Positions 1 to 5,176 of a DNA stretch of 5,176 nt are shown here, in pieces. The notes beneath the pieces were generated by a model that searched no databases, was not told the DNA's origin, and was given only the letters and a program-made list of their open reading frames with translations. The stretch is from CAJXCL01 sp036011265. GTDB taxonomy: Bacteria > Nitrospinota > Nitrospinia > CAJXCL01. The position numbers and the translations under genes are program-made. The DNA lies in the NCBI GenBank assembly GCA_036011265.1, contig DASCNB010000155.1, positions 1-5,176 of the forward strand, read 5' to 3'. Each line of letters opens with the position of its first letter. Positions within the stretch are counted from its first letter, which is position 1.

Positions 1-1234
1 TATGTTCAATGTCTTCATTACTTATCAAGCCATAACTTTTTGCAATATCTATTATTTTGGTTTTAGGATAATAGGTGAGCCAAAAAGTATTAATAACACT
101 GGGCTGTATTTTATTATAATATTTAGCCGCATCAATTTGATCATCAATCGTTTCGCTGGGGAAACCAAAAATATGGTCAATAATTACTGAAATGCCAGCC
201 CCGCGAAGTTTATCAACAACCCAGGCTATTTTATTATTGTCATCTCCTCTATGGCAAATATCTCTTCTGATACGATCATTAACAGATTGAATGCCAATTT
301 GTACAAACTTGCAATGCTCGCTGTTTTTTAATAGATCAATCGAATCCTCATTGAAATACTTGGCAATAGCAAAGCAGCGATAAGGCAATCCGATTTTCTT
401 TTTATATTCGTCTAAAAATTTTATTAGCCACTTATCTTTTGAAACAAAATGGTCGTCATAAAAATAAATCTCTTTAACCTTGTACTTCTTTTTTGCGTTT
501 TCCAATTCTTCAATAACTCTCTCTACACTTCTTCTCCTGAGATATGGACCTTTCTTTTTATACATTTGGCGCAGTAAACTATTACAACAATATGTGCAAA
601 GATATGGACAACCGCGTCCAGTCATAATAAGATACCTGCTTTGGTGATATGGCACTTTTTCATAGAATAAGCTTTTGTCCGGTTGTGGTAAATCATCCAA
701 ATTTGAAACAAGGGGTCTAATTTCATTCTTGAAAATTTGGTGGTCAAATTTATAGTAAAGGTTTCTTATCATTGACCATGACTTTTGATCATCTAAATTA
801 TTAACTAATTCTAAGAGAGCGTACTCTCCTTCCCCTACTACCACAAAATCAACGAAATCATTCTTAAGAACTCGTTCCGGTACAGCAGTGGGATGAATCC
901 CTCCAAATACGATAGGGATATTTTTATATTTATTTTTAATATCTCTTGCTATTTGGCATGCCCAAATATAGTCATCAGTGACTACAGAAAAAGCAATTAA
1001 ATCTGGTTTATATTTTTCTATCCTGTCTAATACATTTGGAACAAACCTAAACCTTTTGGCTAAAAATTTAACATTGAATTCTAAATCTGAAAATAATCTA
1101 GGATCAATAATCAAGTCTGTTAGATGACCATGTTTTTTTAAAACAGCCGAGAGTATTTGGATACCCAAAGATTCATTCTCAGGGTAAATAAATAAAACTT
1201 TTCTCTGATTTTTTGACAGCATAAGATTTTTCAT
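1..1234 (-). CDS. B12-binding domain radical SAM protein (3' end cut by window edge)
   Basis: I translated this from the minus strand: 411 codons stay open from ATG at 1234 to the left edge, with no stop or frameshift. Residues about 12-145 look like a cobalamin-binding Rossmann domain of the BchE-like class: ESLGIQILSAVLKKHGH at 21-37, FGGIHPTAVPE at 110-120 and GEGE at 134-137. The radical SAM core follows, with its [4Fe-4S] motif C209-x3-C213-x2-C216 inside GRGCPYLCTYC, a YDDHF strand at 259-263, QIGIQS at 312-317 and FGFPSE at 356-361. Such proteins cleave S-adenosylmethionine and often do methyl transfer or ring chemistry on lipids, pigments or natural products; the substrate cannot be read here. 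The classical cobalamin-ligand motif DxHxxG is not visible. The missing C-terminus is probably some tens of residues. The start is the first ATG after an in-frame TAG; the Shine-Dalgarno is weak (AGAAG), and ATG at codon 5 is an alternative. Family is confident, reaction unknown. Confidence 0.93.
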   Translation of the reverse strand, partial: MKNLMLSKNQRKVLFIYPENESLGIQILSAVLKKHGHLTDLIIDPRLFSDLEFNVKFLAKRFRFVPNVLDRIEKYKPDLIAFSVVTDDYIWACQIARDIKNKYKNIPIVFGGIHPTAVPERVLKNDFVDFVVVGEGEYALLELVNNLDDQKSWSMIRNLYYKFDHQIFKNEIRPLVSNLDDLPQPDKSLFYEKVPYHQSRYLIMTGRGCPYLCTYCCNSLLRQMYKKKGPYLRRRSVERVIEELENAKKKYKVKEIYFYDDHFVSKDKWLIKFLDEYKKKIGLPYRCFAIAKYFNEDSIDLLKNSEHCKFVQIGIQSVNDRIRRDICHRGDDNNKIAWVVDKLRGAGISVIIDHIFGFPSETIDDQIDAAKYYNKIQPSVINTFWLTYYPKTKIIDIAKSYGLISNEDIEH

Positions 1235-1278
1235 TTTCTTCTAATTCCATGATTCACTTTTGTGCGCGAATCTATTTT

Positions 1279-1284
1279 ATTATA
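1279..1284 (-). promoter_or_regulatory. possible -10 box for the B12 radical SAM gene
   Basis: The minus strand reads TATAAT, a perfect sigma-70-type -10 hexamer, about 45 bases before the ATG at 1234. No convincing -35 box stands 16-18 bases upstream, and the region is AT-rich, so a chance match is quite possible. Confidence 0.3.
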
Positions 1285-1450
1285 TGAGTTCATAGCTTAT
1301 TGACTATAGCGTAAATGCTGAAAGAGAGTTTTTCTCTATCGTAACTTTTTAATAGCATTTTCAAGACAACAAGGTTTAATGCCAAATATCTTTGTTTCAG
1401 AGAATCTTAGCCTCAGGAAAGAATGCCACTGCTTTACATACGAGAGACTC

Positions 1451-1456
1451 TATACT
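1451..1456 (+). promoter_or_regulatory. possible -10 box for the membrane-protein gene
   Basis: TATACT matches the -10 consensus at five of six positions and stands 45 bases before the ATG at 1502. There is no good -35 hexamer at normal spacing (TTTACA at 1433-1438 is only 12 bases away). It is the best-placed promoter-like element in the 267-base divergent gap 1235-1501, which otherwise holds only a small hairpin (AGAGA 1323-1327 with TCTCT 1333-1337) and no convincing gene. Confidence 0.22.
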
Positions 1457-1489
1457 AAGATTGTCTGCCATTAAACATTTCTTGAAAAT

Positions 1490-1493
1490 GGAG
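1490..1493 (+). promoter_or_regulatory. ribosome binding site that sets the start at 1502
   Basis: GGAG lies 8 bases before ATG 1502, a normal spacing, but only 2 bases before the in-frame TTG at 1496. This favours ATG 1502 as the true start. Confidence 0.6.
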
Positions 1494-1501
1494 TTTTGAT
1501 A

Positions 1502-2449
1502 ATGAAAAGAGATTTTCATAAAATTATTGGAATATTAATATTAGCATTAATTCTTTATAAAATAAATATTTCTGATGTAATTGAGCTGTTGTTAAAAACA
1601 AATTTAAATTATTTGGTTCCTGTGGTTTTCTTTACGCTCCCCGGCTTTCTTATTAAATCCTGGAGGTGGCGTTACTTACTTAAAATGCAAGGCATAGAAT
1701 ATGACCTTAAAAACGCTTTCTTAGCTTATTTGTCGAGTGGATATATTGGAATTATTACTCCTGGAAAAGTCGGAGAATTTGTTAAGGTGTTTTATCTTAA
1801 AGAAGATGAAAAAATTGATACTGGAAAAGCCTTTTCAAGTGTTTTTGCCGATAAATTTCTTGATTTGGGAGTTTTGTTACTATTTGGTTCTATTGGAATA
1901 TTTTATTTTCCGATAGGGCAGTATGCGGCTTTTCTTATTTTTATACCGCTAATATTTGCCTTTATGCTATTGATCACATTAACAAATGAGCAGATGACTG
2001 CCAAACTAGTGTATTTTATTACGTACTGGCCTTTTTTAAAAAAGTATGAAATGCAAATAGAAAGACAATTCAAGCATTTTTTTGATGCTACTGCTGAATT
2101 CAAAAGCATAAAACTGCTTGTACCTGTCATTGCTTCTTTTATTGCATATTCAATATTTTTTTATCAATGTCATTTGATGATTATATCCCTGGGAATTCAC
2201 ATTTCATCTTTTAACCTCATTTTTTGTATTTCTATTGCTAATTTAATTTCTCTTATTCCGATTTCAATATCTGGAATTGGAACTCGAGATGCGACCCTAA
2301 TTATTTTATTTTCATATTTAGGGCTGAGTAAAGAAGCGGCTGTAAGTTTTTCTATTCTGTTTGTTTTTCTTTTATATCTTTCTTTAGGTGTTTTTGGGGG
2401 TATTGCGTGGTGGTTGAAACCTTTAAAGAAATGGATGGATTTTAAATAG
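1502..2449 (+). CDS. flippase-like integral membrane protein, lysylphosphatidylglycerol synthase TM / AglD-like family (UPF0104)
   Basis: The 315-residue protein is almost wholly hydrophobic, with about seven to nine membrane spans (roughly 7-19, 37-52, 70-88, 120-136, 141-160, 203-226, 234-255, 264-273 and 280-303). It has the family signatures in order: SWRWRYLLK at 53-61, the conserved GYIGIITPGKVGEFVKVFYL block at 80-99, FADKFLDLGVL at 115-125, and PISISGIGTRDAT at 253-265. About 300 residues is usual for stand-alone members. The family covers the membrane part of MprF, which moves lysyl-phosphatidylglycerol across the membrane, and AglD-like proteins of glycosylation loci; many members sit beside glycosyltransferases and are proposed, not proven, to handle lipid-linked sugars. 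The GT4 gene 101 bases downstream on the same strand fits that. There is no catalytic soluble domain, so it is not a full MprF. Family membership is strong; the transported substrate is unknown. Confidence 0.9.
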   Translation: MKRDFHKIIGILILALILYKINISDVIELLLKTNLNYLVPVVFFTLPGFLIKSWRWRYLLKMQGIEYDLKNAFLAYLSSGYIGIITPGKVGEFVKVFYLKEDEKIDTGKAFSSVFADKFLDLGVLLLFGSIGIFYFPIGQYAAFLIFIPLIFAFMLLITLTNEQMTAKLVYFITYWPFLKKYEMQIERQFKHFFDATAEFKSIKLLVPVIASFIAYSIFFYQCHLMIISLGIHISSFNLIFCISIANLISLIPISISGIGTRDATLIILFSYLGLSKEAAVSFSILFVFLLYLSLGVFGGIAWWLKPLKKWMDFK

Positions 2450-2485
2450 CAGCTTGGTTATTAAATTTTATTTAATTCAGCTAAT

Positions 2486-2514
2486 CCGGAAGAGAAGTTC
2501 TTCGGTTCTTTTTT
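2486..2514 (+). terminator. putative intrinsic terminator or attenuator between the membrane-protein and GT4 genes
   Basis: Bases 2486-2505 can fold into a seven-pair stem: CCG 2486-2488 with CGG 2503-2505, one bulged G at 2489, and AAGA 2490-2493 with TCTT 2499-2502 around a five-base loop. The T-rich tract TTCTTTTTT follows at once (2506-2514). This is the form of a rho-independent terminator. It lies 37 bases past the membrane-protein stop and ends only 36 bases before the GT4 ATG, so it may be a partial terminator between genes of one transcript. TATGAT at 2516-2521 could be a -10 box for a separate GT4 promoter, but no -35 is seen. Confidence 0.5.
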
Positions 2515-2550
2515 GTATGATAGTACCTTATTTTGAAAAGCGGGCGTAAA

Positions 2551-3744
2551 ATGAGAATAGCAATTTGTGTTAATGGCAGACCACATGAAGGAGGCATAAC
2601 CTCATTTATTAATTCGGTCTCCGATGGATTGCGAGAGACAGGCCATCACGTTGACATAGTAACCATTTTCGGAATATCGAAGTATAGATATGTGAAAGAG
2701 AAATTTGTCTCAAGAACAGACAAGTTTTTGAAAAAAAATAGCTTCACGACTTTTATCCTATACAATTTAAGTAAAATTATTCTGTTATTGAACTTTGTTA
2801 TTGCTTATAAGAGAAATAAATATGATATTTTATTTGCAATTGACATGTCTGTTGTAAACGCAACAAAATGCTTTACAAAAATTATAAATATTCCTGTTTT
2901 TTTGAATGTTCAGAGCTCAATTGTTCATGATTTGATCAACCAGGGCAAAATTGAAGAAAATAGCTTTGTGGCGAGATATATTGTCTCCGAAGAACGGAGA
3001 GCATTTGGAAACGCGAAAGGGATAGTAGCGAATAGTGAATATACTGCCAATTACATAAAAAAAGTAAATCCAAATCACGCACGTTTGACTATCATAAGAA
3101 ATATTGTTGATAATAAAAAAATTTGCATGGATCTTAATAAAAGAGAGACGGGTAGAATTAAATATAATATTCCTAAAAATAGTTGGGTTGTTCTGTTTGT
3201 TGGAAGAATTGTTAATAGGAAAGGCGTCAGATATTTAACTCTTGCATTTAGTGATTTCATTAAAACAGAACCTAATGCAACATTGGTGTTGGTGGGAGAA
3301 GGTGAAGATGGAGACGATGAGATAATAGAGGTAAATCGTATCGTTAATGAATTTAAATTAAAACAACGGGTATTTTTTTTGGGATCAATTCCTAATAATA
3401 AGGTTAACGAGATATATAGCATAGCAGATATCGCAGTTATTCCGTCAATAACTTATAAAGGACTTGAAGAACCGCTTGGAATCACTGCTCTTGAAGGGAT
3501 GGCTTCCGGTATTTCAATCATTGCATCCAAAATTGGTGGGTTAAAAGAGATAATTAAGGAAGAATATAATGGTCTTTTGGTTCCTGAAAAGGATTCCAAG
3601 GCTATTGTCAAGGCTTTAAAAAAATTGAAAGAAGATTCTTTTCTGAGACAAAAACTAATAACAAACGCTCTAAAAAACATTGAAGAAACTTATACTCCTA
3701 TTAAAGTTGCAGAAAAAATTATATCCTTTTTCAAATCTGATTGA
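2551..3744 (+). CDS. GT4-family glycosyltransferase (GT-B fold)
   Basis: The 397-residue protein has the usual length and two-domain GT-B layout of retaining GT4 enzymes. The N-terminal acceptor half opens with MRIAICVNGRPHEGGITSFI, including the glycine-rich GGI loop at 14-16; DILFAIDMS is at 92-100 and the linker-side VANSEYTANYIK at 159-170. The C-terminal nucleotide-sugar half has VGRIVNRKG at 217-225, with R219 and K224 as the expected phosphate-contacting pair, LVLVGEGEDG at 245-254, FFLGSIPNNKV at 275-285, and the E-x7-E motif E307...E315 within EEPLGITALEGMASG. IGGLKEII at 328-335 and NGLLVPEKD at 340-348 complete the family pattern. No signal peptide or true membrane span is seen, so it should act on the cytosolic face of the membrane. 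Sugar donor and acceptor cannot be told. ATG 2551 is chosen because the protein then begins at the first beta strand; in-frame TTG 2533 adds six residues. The Shine-Dalgarno is weak (GGG at 2542-2544). It ends in TGA and converges on the next gene. Confidence 0.95.
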   Translation: MRIAICVNGRPHEGGITSFINSVSDGLRETGHHVDIVTIFGISKYRYVKEKFVSRTDKFLKKNSFTTFILYNLSKIILLLNFVIAYKRNKYDILFAIDMSVVNATKCFTKIINIPVFLNVQSSIVHDLINQGKIEENSFVARYIVSEERRAFGNAKGIVANSEYTANYIKKVNPNHARLTIIRNIVDNKKICMDLNKRETGRIKYNIPKNSWVVLFVGRIVNRKGVRYLTLAFSDFIKTEPNATLVLVGEGEDGDDEIIEVNRIVNEFKLKQRVFFLGSIPNNKVNEIYSIADIAVIPSITYKGLEEPLGITALEGMASGISIIASKIGGLKEIIKEEYNGLLVPEKDSKAIVKALKKLKEDSFLRQKLITNALKNIEETYTPIKVAEKIISFFKSD

Positions 3745-3755
3745 TCTGGCATGAT

Positions 3756-3811
3756 AGGAAGTTTCTTTTGAGAGGTCACTGAGCGCGATGTTCAAAAAAG
3801 GCGAATTTGCC
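3756..3811 (+). repeat. diverged 56-base direct repeat, copy A
   Basis: This stretch matches 5038-5093 without gaps at 44 of 56 positions, counted by eye. The best-kept parts are TCACTG at 3776-3781, GATG at 3787-3790 and the closing GAATTTGCC at 3803-3811. It lies in the non-coding gap between convergent genes, just after the GT4 stop, in the same orientation as copy B beyond the other end of the SPASM-type gene. The core AGGCGAATTTGCCT can form a small hairpin. I recognise no named repeat family. Confidence 0.7.
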
Positions 3812-3812
3812 T
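3794..3812 (-). terminator. weak terminator-like hairpin for the SPASM-type gene
   Basis: Read on the minus strand, AGGC and GCCT (3799-3812) pair around a short AT loop, and a run of T follows (complement of A 3794-3799). It lies about 126 bases past the stop of the minus-strand radical SAM gene. The stem is only four or five pairs, so it is a marginal call. It overlaps the right end of repeat copy A. Confidence 0.25.
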
Positions 3813-3937
3813 CTGATTGTGAATCTTGAGAGGCGGCGTCTGTCTATGACTTCTTATCCCATAATCAGCTTTTATCGGAAATAGATGACAAATTATATTT
3901 TCATATTCAATATGCGTATCAAGCGTCATTTCTGCTG

Positions 3938-4993
3938 TCAATTAATATTTTTACAAACATGGGGTTTATAACAACTACGACAAAACTTCGGGATGTCATT
4001 CGAACGAATCTGCCTTCTGAATTGTTGATATTTTTTCGAATACCAAATTGTATGAAAATCTTCTTTATCTAGATTACCAAAATTATAAATCTCAGCATTG
4101 CCAATGCAACAACAAGGGATGACGTAACCCTCCGTATCTACATAAGTTCCTAACCAGGGCCAAGGACATTGATTCTTCTCATCATAAAGTTGGTTGGACA
4201 GATGCATTTTTATATTATTTTTTTTAGCTATATCCAGAAACTCATCTTTCAGATGTACTTTGTTATTAAACTTTATTTGATGTTTAAGTGTTTTCGAATT
4301 TAAATCATTTTGGCCAAAATTGATAACAAATAATCGGAGGTGAAATTCCTCAACACCTAATTTTGCCATTAACTCAATAGTTGGCTTTATTTGTTCTTTG
4401 TTCTCTTCAAATCCCACCATGAAAGTAGACACTTTTGACTTCCGCGACTTCGAGTTGATGATTTTTGTTATATTCTCTTTGATTTTATCAAAATTACTGC
4501 CAATTCTTATTTTTTCAAATATCTTCTTATCTGCGCCGTCAAAACTAATTGTTATACAAAAATTTTTTGTCTGGGTAACTGCTTCATGGACTGCATCGGT
4601 TAAAATCGTCCCATTAGAAATCACCTTAATATAAAAACTTTTCTTTTCGAGTTCTTTAATAATATCAGGCAGTTCTTTGTTTAAAAATGGCTCTCCCATT
4701 CCTTGCAGTTTAATCCGGCTGGCTAAAGAAAAGTGACGAATCCATTTTTTAAATTTTTCCATTGTTAACCGTTTTTTAGCTTTATCCCAATGGGTAACCT
4801 GGCAGTGTTCACAACGCAAATTACAGAAATTGGTTGGTTCCATATCTATCACGATAGGTTTCCCTAAAGGTTTAATGAGTTTAAGTTTGTACGATAAAAG
4901 AGCAAGAAATGAATTTATAGCACGGCATGGATGATACAAATTGATCAAAATTAGATGCCGCTCTTTTATCAATTGTTTAAATAAATTAAACAA
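3938..4993 (-). CDS. radical SAM protein with reduced SPASM-type C-terminal domain
   Basis: The 351-residue protein has a 50-residue basic and hydrophobic lead, then the radical SAM core with EPTNFCNLRCEHC: C57-x3-C61-x2-C64 binds the [4Fe-4S] cluster that cleaves S-adenosylmethionine. The core continues with LQGMGEPFLN at 96-105 (the GGE-like SAM-binding strand), VISNGTIL at 124-131 and ITISFDGA at 147-154. The C-terminal domain is SPASM-like: C276-x12-G289-x4-C294 in CPWPW...GYVIPCCC, then FGNL at 305-308, IW at 316-317, and C338-x2-C341-x5-C347 four residues before the end. SPASM domains bind extra Fe-S clusters and occur in enzymes that modify peptides, proteins or small molecules. The last cysteines of the full seven-cysteine pattern are absent, so probably only one auxiliary cluster forms. 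No substrate can be named and no precursor peptide is seen nearby. It starts at TTG 4993 and converges on the GT4 gene. Confidence 0.93.
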   Translation of the reverse strand: MFNLFKQLIKERHLILINLYHPCRAINSFLALLSYKLKLIKPLGKPIVIDMEPTNFCNLRCEHCQVTHWDKAKKRLTMEKFKKWIRHFSLASRIKLQGMGEPFLNKELPDIIKELEKKSFYIKVISNGTILTDAVHEAVTQTKNFCITISFDGADKKIFEKIRIGSNFDKIKENITKIINSKSRKSKVSTFMVGFEENKEQIKPTIELMAKLGVEEFHLRLFVINFGQNDLNSKTLKHQIKFNNKVHLKDEFLDIAKKNNIKMHLSNQLYDEKNQCPWPWLGTYVDTEGYVIPCCCIGNAEIYNFGNLDKEDFHTIWYSKKYQQFRRQIRSNDIPKFCRSCYKPHVCKNIN

Positions 4994-4999
4994 ACGATT

Positions 5000-5004
5000 C
5001 TCCT
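5000..5004 (-). promoter_or_regulatory. Shine-Dalgarno supporting a TTG start at 4993
   Basis: The minus strand reads AGGAG here, six bases before TTG at 4993. The next in-frame ATG is codon 51, right before the EPTNFC motif, which would leave no N-terminal lead and has no comparable site. The TTG start is therefore well supported. Confidence 0.8.
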
Positions 5005-5037
5005 GGTTTTTGTTGCATGAAAGGTTTATTTTTATTT

Positions 5038-5093
5038 AGGAACTTGCTTTCGGGAGTTCACTGGGTTGGATGATCAAAAGAGGTGAATTTGCC
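5038..5093 (+). repeat. diverged 56-base direct repeat, copy B
   Basis: This is the partner of 3756-3811, with 44 of 56 positions the same and no gaps. It lies 45 bases upstream of the TTG start of the minus-strand SPASM-type gene, so the two copies bracket that gene in the same orientation. The hairpin core is GGTGAATTTGCC; relative to copy A the pair C-G becomes T-G, which still allows pairing. Confidence 0.7.
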
Positions 5094-5110
5094 CCAAAAA
5101 CAACCCAAGT
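5060..5110. repeat. inverted repeat enclosing the end of repeat copy B
   Basis: TGGGTTG at 5062-5068 is the exact reverse complement of CAACCCA at 5101-5107; with one bulged A (5108) the outer bases AC (5060-5061) also pair with GT (5109-5110). The smaller hairpin of repeat copy B (5082-5093) lies inside. Copy A has no equally good outer stem. The rest of the gap to 5176 shows no gene. Confidence 0.5.
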
Positions 5111-5176
5111 TTAGGGTTAAATCTGAATCTTCACTAGCCTCGCTAAAATCACAAAAGCTTTCGTTCAAAATTATCA

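Noticed and set aside
1179..1250. A 23-codon minus-strand frame starting at ATG 1250, overlapping the start of the B12 radical SAM gene
   Set aside because: No Shine-Dalgarno precedes it and most of it is simply another frame of the larger gene.
1300..1305. TTGACT resembling a -35 box on the plus strand
   Set aside because: The bases 16-18 downstream are AGAGAG-like, so no -10 partner exists.
1379..1474. A 31-codon plus-strand reading frame with three cysteines in the divergent gap, beginning at ATG 1379 after AAGG
   Set aside because: It is short, has only a modest ribosome site, matches no family I know and overlaps the likely promoter region; an ORF of this length is expected by chance.
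3745..3937. A strong shared terminator between the convergent genes
   Set aside because: Only the small hairpin at 3799-3812 was found, suited to the minus strand; no good stem with a T-tract serves the GT4 transcript.
3756..5093. The two repeats as ends of an insertion sequence
   Set aside because: They are direct rather than inverted, diverged, and enclose a radical SAM gene with no transposase.
3756..5176. The repeats flanking one gene as integron attC sites around a cassette
   Set aside because: GTTAAAT at 5116-5122 fits GTTRRRY, but no matching RYYYAAC partner with attC geometry is seen, copy A lacks the motif, and no integrase is in the window.
1..5176. Small precursor peptide (RiPP-like) for the radical SAM enzymes
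   Set aside because: No short frame with a ribosome site and a leader-core layout was found in any intergenic gap.

Overview
The window is AT-rich bacterial DNA, by eye about one third GC. It uses the standard bacterial code: TGA is a real stop in two of the genes. It holds four protein genes, one cut by the left edge. The style is that of a genome from an uncultured bacterium of a candidate phylum (Omnitrophota-like is only a guess): many AAA/AGA/ATT codons, a TTG start with a good Shine-Dalgarno, and loosely packed single genes for radical SAM enzymes, a GT4 glycosyltransferase and a flippase-like membrane protein. Nothing in the sequence fixes the taxon. I see no tRNA, rRNA, CRISPR array, transposase or phage gene.

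Layout, left to right. Bases 1-1234, minus strand: a B12-binding radical SAM protein whose last part lies beyond the left edge. Bases 1235-1501: a divergent intergenic region with only weak promoter-like elements. Bases 1502-2449, plus strand: a polytopic membrane protein of the lysylphosphatidylglycerol synthase TM / AglD-like family. Bases 2450-2550: a short gap with a hairpin plus T-tract resembling an intrinsic terminator. Bases 2551-3744, plus strand: a GT4-family glycosyltransferase. Bases 3745-3937: the gap between convergent genes, carrying one copy of a diverged 56-base repeat. Bases 3938-4993, minus strand: a radical SAM protein with a reduced SPASM-type C-terminus and a TTG start. 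Bases 4994-5176: intergenic, carrying the second copy of the 56-base repeat in the same orientation.

The two plus-strand genes fit a surface-glycan or glycolipid role: the cytosolic GT4 enzyme would add a sugar from a nucleotide sugar, and the membrane protein resembles proteins linked to lipid or lipid-sugar handling at the membrane. The two flanking radical SAM enzymes read the other way and cannot share their transcript; they may modify a lipid, sugar or peptide in the same locus, but the sequence gives no substrate. The least explained feature is the 56-base repeat (44 of 56 positions identical), which sits on both sides of the SPASM-type gene and has a small hairpin core.
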